Positions 30,652-43,574 of a stretch of 64,000 bases of DNA are shown here, piece by piece. Location of the stretch: contig OY829659.1 of NCBI GenBank assembly GCA_963691815.1, positions 15,321,679 to 15,385,678 on the forward strand, given 5' to 3'. Made by a program: the position numbers and the translations under genes. Every line of letters begins with the position of its first letter. Positions within the stretch are counted from its first letter, which is position 1. Source of the stretch: Echiichthys vipera (lineage: Eukaryota > Chordata > Actinopteri > Perciformes > Trachinidae). The notes beneath the pieces were generated by a model. It saw only the letters and a program-made list of their open reading frames with translations, had not been told where the DNA came from and ran no database searches.

Positions 30652-31379
30652 CACTTGTCTTGCACCATGCCTCCCTCTGTCATAGCATATGTGCTGAGTA
30701 GTAACCTATCAACATTTTTATTTGTGTGGGTTTCCTCAATGATTTGTGACAAATGACATGTCCATGGATGAAGTATCCAGCACAGCTGATTCTGTATATT
30801 GTTAGAAATTTCGTTTTTCAAAGCAAGAAATTTAACAAGCAACATTCTAAAAACAATAGAGGATTCCTGATGGCTGTCAAATACTGAAAGAAACGGGATC
30901 AGAGAGGAGTAACATCCGAAATGATGAACATGTGATTCACAAGCTAAAGAATTTTCTATTTTCAAAGGAAGATAATTAGCAAGCAACATTCTTAAAACAA
31001 GAGAGGATTCCTGATAGCTGTGACTGGCTGAAAGCAACGGGTTCAGACACCTTTTAGCACACATTGAAGGGCTATTGACTCATCACTGGGCTCTTTCCAG
31101 ATGTTATTTTACTTTGATAGACAACTTGTCGAGGAGTAACATCCGCAAAGATCCTGAAAGTAACACCTTTTAGCCTGTTGAGGAGTAACATCGGCAATGA
31201 TTAACATGTGATTGACAAGGTATTGACTCATCACTGGGCTCTTTCCAGATGTCATTTTACTTTGATAGACAGCTTGTCGAGGAGTAACATCTGAAAGATC
31301 CTGAAAGTAACACCTTTTAGCTTGTTGAGGAGTAACATCTGACATGAGGAACATGTGATTGTCAGGCTAAAGATGCATA

Positions 31380-31452
31380 CGAGCTAGCCAGGAGTCGAAC
31401 CTAGAATCTTCTGATCCGTAGTCAGACGCGTTGTCCATTGCGCCACTAGCCC
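31380..31452 (-). tRNA. tRNA-Arg-ACG: tRNA-Arg(ACG), copy 11
   Basis: Consensus. Confidence 0.97.
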
Positions 31453-31680
31453 TACATTTGTCTTTTGCTTGGCGTGTTGTCGCGTGACCGCATGCACCGC
31501 ATGCATCACATGCAAACAGTCAAGGGCTTTTACTTTGTTGACAAGTGTGTGTGTAGAACGCCAGAGAAATGACTGATAGTGTCGGAAAATCCGAGGCTTC
31601 ATGGAGAAATTTTAGCTCTAGTTTTCAAGTTTCAAAGTTAGGAAAAAGAAGCAGAGGAGTTAAAAGCAGCTTAGCACTGC

Positions 31681-31752
31681 TGCCGTGACCCGGATTCGAA
31701 CCGGGGTTGCTGCGGCCACAACACAGAGTACTAACCACTATACGATCACGGC
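31681..31752 (-). tRNA. tRNA-His-GTG: tRNA-His(GTG), copy 11
   Basis: Consensus; short flank. Confidence 0.97.
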
Positions 31753-32274
31753 CAATCTTCTAAAAACAATAGAGGATTCCTGATGGCTGTCAATTACTGA
31801 AAGAAACAGGATCAGAGAGGAGTAACATCCGAAATGATGAACATGTGATTCACAAGCTAAAGAAATTTTGATTTTCAAAGGAAGATAATTAGCAAGCAAC
31901 ATTCTTAAAACAAGAGAGGAATCCTGTGACTGGCTGAAAGCAACGGGTTCAGACACCTTTTAGCACACATTGAAGGGCTATTGACTCATCACTGGGCTCT
32001 TTCCAGATGTTATTTTACTTTGATAGACAAGTTGTCGAGGAGTAACATCCGCAAAGATCCTGAAAGTAACACCTTTTAGCTTGTTGAGGAGTAACATCCG
32101 CAATGATTAACAAGGTATTGACTCATCACTGGGCTCTTTCCAGATGTCATTTTACTTTGATAGACAGCTTGTCCAGGAGTAACATCCGAAAGAACCTGAA
32201 AGTAACACCTTTTAGCTTGTTGAGGAGTAACATCTGACATGATGAACATGTGATTGTCAAGCTAAAGATGCATA

Positions 32275-32347
32275 CGAGCTAGCCAGGAGTCGAACCTAGA
32301 ATCTTCTGATCCGTAGTCAGACGCGTTGTCCATTGCGCCACTAGCCC
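32275..32347 (-). tRNA. tRNA-Arg-ACG: tRNA-Arg(ACG), copy 12
   Basis: Consensus. Confidence 0.97.
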
Positions 32348-32575
32348 TACATTTGTCTTTTGCTTGGCGTGTTCTCGCGTGACCGCATGCACCGCATGCA
32401 TCACATGCAAACAGTCAAGGGCTTTTACTTTGTTGACAAGTGTGTGTGTAGAACGCCAGAGAAATGACTGATAGTGTCGGAAAATCCGAGGCTTCATGGA
32501 GAAATTTTAGCTCTAGTTTTCAAGTTTCAAAGTTAGGAAAAAGAAGCAGAGGAGTTAAAAGCAGCTTAGCACTGC

Positions 32576-32647
32576 TGCCGTGACCCGGATTCGAACCGGG
32601 GTTGCTGCGGCCACAACACAGAGTACTAACCACTATACGATCACGGC
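32576..32647 (-). tRNA. tRNA-His-GTG: tRNA-His(GTG), copy 12
   Basis: Consensus; short flank. Confidence 0.97.
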
Positions 32648-33169
32648 CAATCTTCTAAAAACAATAGAGGATTCCTGATGGCTGTCAATTACTGAAAGAA
32701 ACAGGATCAGAGAGGAGTAACATCCGAAATGATGAACATGTGATTCACAAGCTAAAGAAATTTTGATTTTCAAAGGAAGATAATTAGCAAGCAACATTCT
32801 TAAAACAAGAGAGGAATCCTGTGACTGGCTGAAAGCAACGGGTTCAGACACCTTTTAGCACACATTGAAGGGCTATTGACTCATCACTGGGCTCTTTCCA
32901 GATGTTATTTTACTTTGATAGACAAGTTGTCGAGGAGTAACATCCGCAAAGATCCTGAAAGTAACACCTTTTAGCTTGTTGAGGAGTAACATCCGCAATG
33001 ATTAACACGGTATTGACTCATCACTGGGCTCTTTCCAGATGTCATTTTACTTTGATAGACAGCTTGTCGAGGAGTAACATCCGAAAGATCCTGAAAGTAA
33101 CACCTTTTAGCTTGTTGAGGAGTAACATCTGACATGATGAACATGTGATTGTCAAGCTAAAGATGCATA

Positions 33170-33242
33170 CGAGCTAGCCAGGAGTCGAACCTAGAATCTT
33201 CTGATGCGTAGTCAGACGCGTTGTCCATTGCGCCACTAGCCC
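33170..33242 (-). tRNA. tRNA-Arg-ACG: tRNA-Arg(ACG), copy 13, C37 variant
   Basis: Same G37-to-C change as copy 4 (33206), inherited through the block duplication. Confidence 0.93.
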
Positions 33243-33479
33243 TACATTTGTCTTTTGCTTGGCGTGTTCACGCCTGACTGCATGCACCGCATGCACCGCA
33301 TGCATCACATGCAAACAGTCAAGGGCTTTTACTTTGTTGACAAGTGTGTGTGTAGAACGCCAGAGAAATGACTGATAGTGTCGGAAAATCCGAGGCTTCA
33401 TGGAGAAATTTTAGCTCTAGTTTTCAAGTTTCAAAGTTAGGAAAAAGAAGCAGAGGAGTTAAAAGCAGCTTAGCACTGC

Positions 33480-33551
33480 TGCCGTGACCCGGATTCGAAC
33501 CTGGGTTGCTGCGGCCACAACACAGAGTACTAACCACTATACGATCACGGC
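33480..33551 (-). tRNA. tRNA-His-GTG: tRNA-His(GTG), copy 13, A51 variant
   Basis: Same T-stem mismatch as copy 4; long flank. Confidence 0.94.
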
Positions 33552-34125
33552 CACTTGTCTTGCACCATGCCTCCCTCTGTCATAGCATATGTGCTGAGTA
33601 GTAACCTATCAACATTTTTATTTGTGTGGGTTTCCTCAATGATTTGTGACAAATGACATGTCCATGGATGAAGTATCCAGCACAGCTGATTCTGTATATT
33701 GTTAGAAATTTCGTTTTTCAAAGCAAGAAATTTAACAAGCAACATTCTAAAAACAATAGAGGATTCCTGATGGCTGTCAAATACTGAAAGAAACGGGATC
33801 AGAGAGGAGTAACATCCGAAATGATGAACATGTGATTCACAAGCTAAAGAAATTTCGATTTTCAAAGGAAGATAATTAGCAAGCAACATTCTTAAAACAA
33901 GAGAGGAATCCTGTGACTGGCTGAAAGCAACGGGTTCAGACACCTTTTGGCACACATTGAAGGGCTATTGACTCATCACTGGGCTCTTTCCAGATGTTAT
34001 TTTACTTTGATAGACAACTTGTCGAGGAGTAACATCCGCAAAGATCCTGAAAGTAACACCTTTTAGCTTGTTGAGGAGTAACATCTGACATGATGAACAT
34101 GTGATTGTCAAGCTAAAGATGCATA

Positions 34126-34198
34126 CGAGCTAGCCAGGAGTCGAACCTAGAATCTTCTGATCCGTAGTCAGACGCGTTGTCCATTGCGCCACTAGCCC
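34126..34198 (-). tRNA. tRNA-Arg-ACG: tRNA-Arg(ACG), copy 14
   Basis: Consensus. Confidence 0.97.
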
Positions 34199-34428
34199 TA
34201 CATTTGTCTTTTGCTTGGCGTGTTCTCGCGTGACCGCATGCACCGCATGCATCACATGCAAACAGTCAAGGGCTTTTACTTTGTTGACAAGTGTGTGTGT
34301 GTAGAACGCCAGAGAAATGACTGATAGTGTCGGAAAATCCGAGGCTTCATGGAGAAATTGTAGCTCTAGTTTTCAAGTTTCAAAGTTAGGAAAAAGAAGC
34401 AGAGGAGTTAAAAGCAGCTTAGCACTGC

Positions 34429-34500
34429 TGCCGTGACCCAGATTCGAACCGGGGTTGCTGCGGCCACAACACAAAGTACTAACCACTATACGATCACGGC
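34429..34500 (-). tRNA. tRNA-His-GTG: tRNA-His(GTG), copy 14, U27/U62 variant
   Basis: Counterpart of copy 5 with both wobble changes; long flank. Confidence 0.96.
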
Positions 34501-35228
34501 CACTTGTCTTGCACCATGCCTCCCTCTGTGATAGCATATGTGCTGAGTAGTAACCTATCAACATTTTTATTTGTGTGGGTTTCCTAAATGATTTGTGACA
34601 AATGGCATGTCCATGGATGAAGTATCCAGCACAGCTGATTCTGTATATTGTTAGAAATTTCGTTTTTCAAAGCAAGAAATTTAACAAGCAACATTCTAAA
34701 AACAATAGAGGATTCCTGATGGCTGTCAAATACTGAAAGAAACGGGATCAGAGAGGAGTAACATCCGAAATGATGAACATGTGATTCACAAGCTAAAGAA
34801 ATTTCGATTTTCAAAGGAAGATAATTAGCAAGCAACATTCTTAAAACAAGAGAGGATTCCTGATAGCTGTGACTGGCTGAAAGCAACGGGTTCAGACACC
34901 TTTTAGCACACATTGAAGGGCTATTGACTCATCACTGGGCTCTTTCCAGATGTTATTTTACTTTGATAGACAACTTGTCGAGGAGTAACATCCGCAAAGA
35001 TCCTGAAAGTAACACCTTTTAGCCTGTTGAGGAGTAACATCGGCAATGATTAACATGTGATTGACAAGGTATTGACTCATCACTGGGCTCTTTCCAGATG
35101 TCATTTTACTTTGATAGACAGCTTGTCGAGGAGTAACATCTGAAAGATCCTGAAAGTAACACCTTTTAGCTTGTTGAGGAGTAACATCTGACATGAGGAA
35201 CATGTGATTGTCAGGCTAAAGATGCATA

Positions 35229-35301
35229 CGAGCTAGCCAGGAGTCGAACCTAGAATCTTCTGATCCGTAGTCAGACGCGTTGTCCATTGCGCCACTAGCC
35301 C
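35229..35301 (-). tRNA. tRNA-Arg-ACG: tRNA-Arg(ACG), copy 15
   Basis: Consensus body, CTAAATTTG flank as in copy 6. Confidence 0.97.
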
Positions 35302-35529
35302 TAAATTTGTCTTTTGCGTGGCGTGTTCTCGCGTGACCGCATGCACCGCATGCATCACATGCAAACAGTCAAGGGCTTTTACTTTGTTGACAAGTGTGTG
35401 TGTAGAACGCCAGAGAAATGGCTGATAGTGTCGGAAAATCCGAGGCTTCATGGAGAAATTGTAGCTCTAGTTTTCAAGTTTCAAAGTTAGGAAAAAGAAG
35501 CAGAGGAGTTAAAAGCAGCTTAGCACTGC

Positions 35530-35601
35530 TGCCGTGACCCGGATTTGAACCGGGGTTGCTGCGGCCACAACACAGAGTACTAACCACTATACGATCACGG
35601 C
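35530..35601 (-). tRNA. tRNA-His-GTG: tRNA-His(GTG), copy 15, A57 variant
   Basis: T loop TTCAAAT as in copy 6. Confidence 0.95.
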
Positions 35602-36124
35602 CAATTTTCTAAAAACAATAGAGGATTCCTGATGGCTGTCAATTACTGAAAGAAACAGGATCAGAGAGGAGTAACATCCGAAATGATGAACATGTGATTC
35701 ACAAGCTAAAGAAATTTTGATTTTCAAAGGAAGATAATTAGCAAGCAACATTCTTAAAACAAGAGAGGAATCCTGTGACTGGCTGAAAGCAACGGGTTCA
35801 GACACCTTTTTAGCACACATTGAAGGGCTATTGACTCATCACTGGGCTCTTTCCAGATGTTATTTTACTTTGATAGACAAGTTGTCGAGGAGTAACATCC
35901 GCAAAGATCCTGAAAGTAACACCTTTTAGCTTGTTGAGGAGTAACATCCGCAATGATTAACAAGGTATTGACTCATCACTGGGCTCTTTCCAGATGTCAT
36001 TTTACTTTGATAGACAGCTTGTCGAGGAGTAACATCCGAAAGATCCTGAAAGTAACACCTTTTAGCTTGTTGAGGAGTAACATCTGACATGATGAACATG
36101 TGATTGTCAAGCTAAAGATGCATA

Positions 36125-36197
36125 CGAGCTAGCCAGGAGTCGAACCTAGAATCTTCTGATCCGTAGTCAGACGCGTTGTCCATTGCGCCACTAGCCC
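36125..36197 (-). tRNA. tRNA-Arg-ACG: tRNA-Arg(ACG), copy 16
   Basis: Consensus. Confidence 0.97.
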
Positions 36198-36425
36198 TAC
36201 ATTTGTCTTTTGCTTGGCGTGTTCTCGCGTGACCGCATGCACCGCATGCATCACATGCAAACAGTCAAGGGCTTTTACTTTGTTGACAAGTGTGTGTGTA
36301 GAACGCCAGAGAAATGACTGATAGTGTCGGAAAATCCGAGGCTTCATGGAGAAATTTTAGCTCTAGTTTTCAAGTTTCAAAGTTAGGAAAAAGAAGCAGA
36401 GGAGTTAAAAGCAGCTTAGCACTGC

Positions 36426-36497
36426 TGCCGTGACCCGGATTCGAACTGGGGTTGCTGCGGCCACAACACAGAGTACTAACCACTATACGATCACGGC
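36426..36497 (-). tRNA. tRNA-His-GTG: tRNA-His(GTG), copy 16, A52 variant
   Basis: A52-C62 mismatch as in copy 7. Confidence 0.93.
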
Positions 36498-37174
36498 CAA
36501 TCTTCTAAAAACAATAGAGGATTCCTGATGGCTGTCAATTACTGAAAGAAACAGGATCAGAGAGGAGTAACATCCGAAATGATGAACATGTGATTCACAA
36601 GCTAAAGAAATTTTGATTTTCAAAGGAAGATAATTAGCAAGCAACATTCTTAAAACAAGAGAGGATTTCTGATAGCTGTGACTGGCTGAAAGCAACGGGT
36701 TCAGACACCTTTTAGCACACATTGAAGGGCTATTGACTCATCACTGGGCTCTTTCCAGATGTTATTTTACTTTGATAGACAAGTTGTCGAGGAGTAACAT
36801 CCGCAAAGATCCTGAAAGTAACACCTTTTAGCTTGTTGAGGAGTAACATCCGCAATGATTAACAAGGTATTGACTCATCACTGGGCTCTTTCCAGATGTC
36901 ATTTTACTTTGATAGACAGCTTGTCGAGGAGTAACATCCGCAAAGATCCTGAAAGTAACACCTTTTAGCTTGTTGAGGAGTAACATCGGCAATGATTAAC
37001 ATGTGATTGACAAGGTATTGACTCATCACTGGGCTCTTTCCAGATGTCATTTTACTTTGATAGACAGCTTGTCGAGGAGTAACATCTGAAAGATCCTGAA
37101 AGTAACACCTTTTAACTTGTTGAGGAGTAACATCTGACATGATGAACATGTGATTATCAAGCTAAAGATGCATA

Positions 37175-37247
37175 CGAGCTAGCCAGGAGTCGAACCTAGA
37201 ATCTTCTGATCCGTAGTCAGACGCGTTGTCCATTGCGCCACTAGCCC
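37175..37247 (-). tRNA. tRNA-Arg-ACG: tRNA-Arg(ACG), copy 17
   Basis: Consensus. Confidence 0.97.
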
Positions 37248-37475
37248 TACATTTGTCATTTGCTTGGCGTGTTCTCGCGTGACCGCATGCACCGCATGCA
37301 TCACATGCAAACAGTCAAGGGCTTTTACTTTGTTGACAAGTGTGTGTGTAGAACGCCAGAGAAATGACTGATAGTGTCGGAAAATCCGTGGCTTCATGGA
37401 GAAATTTTAGCTCTAGTTTTCAAGTTTCAAAGTTAGGAAAAAGAAGCAGAGGAGTTAAAAGCAGCTTAGCACTGC

Positions 37476-37547
37476 TGCCGTGACCCGGATTCGAACCGGG
37501 GTTGCTGCGGCCACAACACAGAGTACTAACCACTATACGATCACGGC
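37476..37547 (-). tRNA. tRNA-His-GTG: tRNA-His(GTG), copy 17
   Basis: Consensus; short flank. Confidence 0.97.
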
Positions 37548-38069
37548 CAATCTTCTAAAAACAATAGAGGATTCCTGATGGCTGTCAATTACTGAAAGAA
37601 ACAGGATCAGAGAGGAGTAACATCCGAAATGATGAACATGTGATTCACAAGCTAAAGAAATTTTGATTTTCAAAGGAAGATAATTAGCAAGCAACATTCT
37701 TAAAACAAGAGAGGAATCCTGTGACTGGCTGAAAGCAACGGGTTCAGACACCTTTTAGCACACATTGAAGGGCTATTGACTCATCACTGGGCTCTTTCCA
37801 GATGTTATTTTACTTTGATAGACAAGTTGTCGAGGAGTAACATCCGCAAAGATCCTGAAAGTAACACCTTTTAGCTTGTTGAGGAGTAACATCCGCAATG
37901 ATTAACAAGGTATTGACTCATCACTGGGCTCTTTCCAGATGTCATTTTACTTTGATAGACAGCTTGTCGAGGAGTAACATCCGAAAGAACCTGAAAGTAA
38001 CACCTTTTAGCTTGTTGAGGAGTAACATCTGACATGATGAACATGTGATTGTCAAGCTAAAGATGCATA

Positions 38070-38142
38070 CGAGCTAGCCAGGAGTCGAACCTAGAATCTT
38101 CTGATCCGTAGTCAGACGCGTTGTCCATTGCGCCACTAGCCC
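38070..38142 (-). tRNA. tRNA-Arg-ACG: tRNA-Arg(ACG), copy 18
   Basis: Consensus. Confidence 0.97.
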
Positions 38143-38370
38143 TACATTTGTCTTTTGCTTGGCGTGTTCTCGCGTGACCGCATGAACCGCATGCATCACA
38201 TGCAAACAGTCAAGGGCTTTTACTTTGTTGACAAGTGTGTGTGTAGAACGCCAGAGAAATGACTGATAGTGTCGGAAAATCCGAGGCTTCATGGAGAAAT
38301 TTTAGCTCTAGTTTTCAAGTTTCAAAGTTAGGAAAAAGAAGCAGAGGAGTTAAAAGCAGCTTAGCACTGC

Positions 38371-38442
38371 TGCCGTGACCCGGATTCGAACTGGGGTTGC
38401 TGCGGCCACAACACAGAGTACTAACCACTATACGATCACGGC
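38371..38442 (-). tRNA. tRNA-His-GTG: tRNA-His(GTG), copy 18, A52 variant
   Basis: A52-C62 mismatch as in copy 9. Confidence 0.93.
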
Positions 38443-39119
38443 CAATCTTCTAAAAACAATAGAGGATTCCTGATGGCTGTCAATTACTGAAAGAAACAGG
38501 ATCAGAGAGGAGTAACATCCGAAATGATGAACATGTGATTCACAAGCTAAAGAAATTTTGATTTTCAAAGGAAGATAATTAGCAAGCAACATTCTTAAAA
38601 CAAGAGAGGATTTCTGATAGCTGTGACTGGCTGAAAGCAACGGGTTCAGACACCTTTTAGCACACATTGAAGGGCTATTGACTCATCACTGGGCTCTTTC
38701 CAGATGTTATTTTACTTTGATAGACAAGTTGTCGAGGAGTAACATCCGCAAAGATCCTGAAAGTAACACCTTTTAGCTTGTTGAGGAGTAACATCCGCAA
38801 TGATTAACAAGGTATTGACTCATCACTGGGCTCTTTCCAGATGTCATTTTACTTTGATAGACAGCTTGTCGAGGAGTAACATCCGCAAAGATCCTGAAAG
38901 TAACACCTTTTAGCTTGTTGAGGAGTAACATCGGCAATGATTAACATGTGATTGACAAGGTATTGACTCATCACTGGGCTCTTTCCAGATGTCATTTTAC
39001 TTTGATAGACAGCTTGTCGAGGAGTAACATCTGAAAGATCCTGAAAGTAACACCTTTTAACTTGTTGAGGAGTAACATCTGACATGATGAACATGTGATT
39101 ATCAAGCTAAAGATGCATA

Positions 39120-39192
39120 CGAGCTAGCCAGGAGTCGAACCTAGAATCTTCTGATCCGTAGTCAGACGCGTTGTCCATTGCGCCACTAGCCC
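39120..39192 (-). tRNA. tRNA-Arg-ACG: tRNA-Arg(ACG), copy 19
   Basis: Consensus. Confidence 0.97.
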
Positions 39193-39420
39193 TACATTTG
39201 TCATTTGCTTGGCGTGTTCTCGCGTGACCGCATGCACCGCATGCATCACATGCAAACAGTCAAGGGCTTTTACTTTGTTGACAAGTGTGTGTGTAGAACG
39301 CCAGAGAAATGACTGATAGTGTCGGAAAATCCGAGGCTTCATGGAGAAATTTTAGCTCTAGTTTTCAAGTTTCAAAGTTAGGAAAAAGAAGCAGAGGAGT
39401 TAAAAGCAGCTTAGCACTGC

Positions 39421-39492
39421 TGCCGTGACCTGGATTCGAACCGGGGTTGCTGCGGCCACAACACAGAGTACTAACCACTATACGATCACGGC
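39421..39492 (-). tRNA. tRNA-His-GTG: tRNA-His(GTG), copy 19, A63 variant
   Basis: G63 to A (39431) gives a C51-A63 mismatch in the T stem. Seen only here. Confidence 0.93.
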
Positions 39493-40014
39493 CAATCTTC
39501 TAAAAACAATAGAGGATTCCTGATGGCTGTCAATTACTGAAAGAAACAGGATCAGAGAGGAGTAACATCCGAAATGATGAACATGTGATTCACAAGCTAA
39601 AGAAATTTTGATTTTCAAAGGAAGATAATTAGCAAGCAACATTCTTAAAACAAGAGAGGAATCCTGTGACTGGCTGAAAGCAACGGGTTCAGACACCTTT
39701 TAGCACACATTGAAGGGCTATTGACTCATCACTGGGCTCTTTCCAGATGTTATTTTACTTTGATAGACAAGTTGTCGAGGAGTAACATCCGCAAAGATCC
39801 TGAAAGTAACACCTTTTAGCTTGTTGAGGAGTAACATCCGCAATGATTAACAAGGTATTGACTCATCACTGGGCTCTTTCCAGATGTCATTTTACTTTGA
39901 TAGACAGCTTGTCGAGGAGTAACATCCGAAAGAACCTGAAAGTAACACCTTTTAGCTTGTTGAGGAGTAACATCTGACATGATGAACATGTGATTGTCAA
40001 GCTAAAGATGCATA

Positions 40015-40087
40015 CGAGCTAGCCAGGAGTCGAACCTAGAATCTTCTGATCCGTAGTCAGACGCGTTGTCCATTGCGCCACTAGCCC
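40015..40087 (-). tRNA. tRNA-Arg-ACG: tRNA-Arg(ACG), copy 20
   Basis: Consensus. Confidence 0.97.
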
Positions 40088-40315
40088 TACATTTGTCTTT
40101 TGCTTGGCGTGTTCTCACGTGACCGCATGAACCGCATGCATCACATGCAAACAGTCAAGGGCTTTTACTTTGTTGACAAGTGTGTGTGTAGAACGCCAGA
40201 GAAATGACTGATAGTGTCGGAAAATCCGAGGCTTCATGGAGAAATTTTAGCTCTAGTTTTCAAGTTTCAAAGTTAGGAAAAAGAAGCAGAGGAGTTAAAA
40301 GCAGCTTAGCACTGC

Positions 40316-40387
40316 TGCCGTGACCCGGATTCGAACCGGGGTTGCTGCGGCCACAACACAGAGTACTAACCACTATACGATCACGGC
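40316..40387 (-). tRNA. tRNA-His-GTG: tRNA-His(GTG), copy 20
   Basis: Consensus; short flank. Confidence 0.97.
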
Positions 40388-41057
40388 CAATCTTCTAAAA
40401 ACAATAGAGGATTCCTGATGGCTGTCAATTACTGAAAGAAACAGGATCAGAGAGGAGTAACATCCGAAATGATGAACATGTGATTCACAAGCTAAAGAAA
40501 TTTTGATTTTCAAAGGAAGATAATTAGCAAGCAACATTCTTAAAACAAGAGAGGAATCCTGTGACTGGCTGAAAGCAACGGGTTCAGACACCTTTTAGCA
40601 CACATTGAAGGGCTATTGACTCATCACTGGGCTCTTTCCAGATGTTATTTTACTTTGATAGACAAGTTGTCGAGGAGTAACATCCGCAAAGATCCTGAAA
40701 GTAACACCTTTTAGCTTGTTGAGGAGTAACATCCGCAATGATTAACACGGTATTGACTCATCACTGGGCTCTTTCCAGATGTTATTTTACTTTGATAGAC
40801 AAGTTGTCAAGGAGTAACATCCGCAAAGATCCTGAAAGTAACACCTTTTAGCTTGTTGAGGAGTAACATCGGCAATGATTAACATGTGATTGACAAGGTA
40901 TTGACTCATCACTGGGCTCTTTCCAGATGTCATTTTACTTTGATAGACAGCTTGTCGAGGAGTAACATCCGAAAGATCCTGAAAGTAACACCTTTTAGCT
41001 TGTTGAGGAGTAACATCTGACATGATGAACATGTGATTGTCAAGCTAAAGATGCATA

Positions 41058-41130
41058 CGAGCTAGCCAGGAGTCGAACCTAGAATCTTCTGATCCGTAGT
41101 CAGACGCGTTGTCCATTGCGCCACTAGCCC
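41058..41130 (-). tRNA. tRNA-Arg-ACG: tRNA-Arg(ACG), copy 21
   Basis: Consensus; four minisatellite copies lie upstream in transcription sense. Confidence 0.97.
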
Positions 41131-41376
41131 TACATTTGTCTTTTGCTTGGCGTGTTCTCGCGTGACCGCATGCACCGCATGCACCGCATGCACCGCATGT
41201 ATCACCTGCAAACAGTCAAGGGCTTTTACTTTGTTGACAAGTGTGTGTGTAGAACGCCAGAGAAATGACTGATAGTGTCGGAAAATCCGAGGCTTCATGG
41301 AGAAATTTTAGCTCTAGTTTTCAAGTTTCAAAGTTAGGAAAAAGAAGCAGAGGAGTTAAAAGCAGCTTAGCACTGC

Positions 41377-41448
41377 TGCCGTGACCCGGATTCGAACCGG
41401 GGTTGCTGCGGCCACAACACAGAGTACTAACCACTATACGATCACGGC
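41377..41448 (-). tRNA. tRNA-His-GTG: tRNA-His(GTG), copy 21
   Basis: Consensus; long flank. Confidence 0.97.
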
Positions 41449-42306
41449 CACTTGTCTTGCACCATGCCTGCCTCTGTCATAGCATATGTGCTGAGTAGTA
41501 ACCTATCAACATTTTTATTTGTGTGGGTTTCCTCAATGATTTGTGACAAATGGCATGTCCATGGATGAAGTATCCAGCACAGCTGATTCTGTATATTGTT
41601 AGAAATTTCGTTTTTCAAAGCAAGAAATTTAACAAGCAACATTCTAAAAACAATAGAGGATTCCTGATGGCTGTCAAATACTGAAAGAAACGGGATCAGA
41701 GAGGAGTAACATCCGAAATGATGAACATGTGATTCACAAGCTAAAGAAATTTTGATTTTCAAAGGAAGATAATTAGCAAGCAACATTCTTAAAACAAGAG
41801 AGGAATCCTGTGACTGGCTGAAAGCAACGGGTTCAGACACCTTTTAGCACACATTGAAGGGCTATTGACTCATCACTGGGCTCTTTCCAGATGTTATTTT
41901 ACTTTGATAGACAAGTTGTCGAGGAGTAACATCCGCAAAGATCCTGAAAGTAACACCTTTTAGCTTGTTGAGGAGTAACATCCGCAATGATTAACAAGGT
42001 ATTGACTCATCACTGGGCTCTTTCCAGATGTCATTTTACTTTGATAGACAGCTTGTCGAGGAGTAACATCCGCAAAGATCCTGAAAGTAACACCTTTTAG
42101 CTTGTTGAGGAGTAACATCGGCAATGATTAACATGTGATTGACAAGGTATTGACTCATCACTGGGCTCTTTCCAGATGTCATTTTACTTTGATAGACAGC
42201 TTGTCGAGGAGTAACATCTGAAAGATCCTGAAAGTAACACCTTTTAACTTGTTGAGGAGTAACATCTGACATGATGAACATGTGATTATCAAGCTAAAGA
42301 TGCATA

Positions 42307-42379
42307 CGAGCTAGCCAGGAGTCGAACCTAGAATCTTCTGATCCGTAGTCAGACGCGTTGTCCATTGCGCCACTAGCCC
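42307..42379 (-). tRNA. tRNA-Arg-ACG: tRNA-Arg(ACG), copy 22
   Basis: Consensus. Confidence 0.97.
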
Positions 42380-42607
42380 TACATTTGTCATTTGCTTGGC
42401 GTGTTCTCGCGTGACCGCATGCACCGCATGCATCACATGCAAACAGTCAAGGGCTTTTACTTTGTTGACAAGTGTGTGTGTAGAACGCCAGAGAAATGAC
42501 TGATAGTGTCGGAAAATCCGAGGCTTCATGGAGAAATTTTAGCTCTAGTTTTCAAGTTTCAAAGTTAGGAAAAAGAAGCAGAGGAGTTAAAAGCAGCTTA
42601 GCACTGC

Positions 42608-42679
42608 TGCCGTGACCCGGATTCGAACCGGGGTTGCTGCGGCCACAACACAGAGTACTAACCACTATACGATCACGGC
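42608..42679 (-). tRNA. tRNA-His-GTG: tRNA-His(GTG), copy 22
   Basis: Consensus; short flank. Confidence 0.97.
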
Positions 42680-43201
42680 CAATCTTCTAAAAACAATAGA
42701 GGATTCCTGATGGCTGTCAATTACTGAAAGAAACAGGATCAGAGAGGAGTAACATCCGAAATGATGAACATGTGATTCACAAGCTAAAGAAATTTTGATT
42801 TTCAAAGGAAGATAATTAGCAAGCAACATTCTTAAAACAAGAGAGGAATCCTGTGACTGGCTGAAAGCAACGGGTTCAGACACCTTTTAGCACACATTGA
42901 AGGGCTATTGACTCATCACTGGGCTCTTTCCAGATGTTATTTTACTTTGATAGACAAGTTGTCGAGGAGTAACATCCGCAAAGATCCTGAAAGTAACACC
43001 TTTTAGCTTGTTGAGGAGTAACATCCGCAATGATTAACAAGGTATTGACTCATCACTGGGCTCTTTCCAGATGTCATTTTACTTTGATAGACAGCTTGTC
43101 GAGGAGTAACATCCGAAAGAACCTGAAAGTAACACCTTTTAGCTTGTTGAGGAGTAACATCTGACATGATGAACATGTGATTGTCAAGCTAAAGATGCAT
43201 A

Positions 43202-43274
43202 CCAGCTAGCCAGGAGTCGAACCTAGAATCTTCTGATCCGTAGTCAGACGCGTTGTCCATTGCGCCACTAGCCC
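43202..43274 (-). tRNA. tRNA-Arg-ACG: tRNA-Arg(ACG), copy 23, broken first acceptor pair
   Basis: C72 is changed to G (43203), so the first acceptor pair is G1-G72. The rest is consensus. Possibly a poor substrate for 3' processing or charging. Confidence 0.92.
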
Positions 43275-43502
43275 TACATTTGTCTTTTGCTTGGCGTGTT
43301 CTCCCGTGACCGCATGGACCGCATGCATCACATGCAAACAGTCAAGGGCTTTTACTTTGTTGACAAGTGTGTGTGTAGAACGCCAGAGAAATGACTGATA
43401 GTGTCGGAAAATCCGAGGCTTCATGGAGAAATTTTAGCTCTAGTTTTCAAGTTTCAAAGTTAGGAAAAAGAAGCAGAGGAGTTAAAAGCAGCTTAGCACT
43501 GC

Positions 43503-43574
43503 TGCCGTGACCCGGATTCGAACCGGGGTTGCTGCGGCCACAACACAGAGTACTAACCACTATACGATCACGGC
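43503..43574 (-). tRNA. tRNA-His-GTG: tRNA-His(GTG), copy 23
   Basis: Consensus; short flank. Confidence 0.97.

Larger units (their letters stand above)
30401..39360. repeat. 8.84-kb higher-order block B
   Basis: Second copy of block A. I noticed no differences in the stretches compared across the whole block. After about 39,360 the order of unit types no longer follows block A. Confidence 0.9.
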
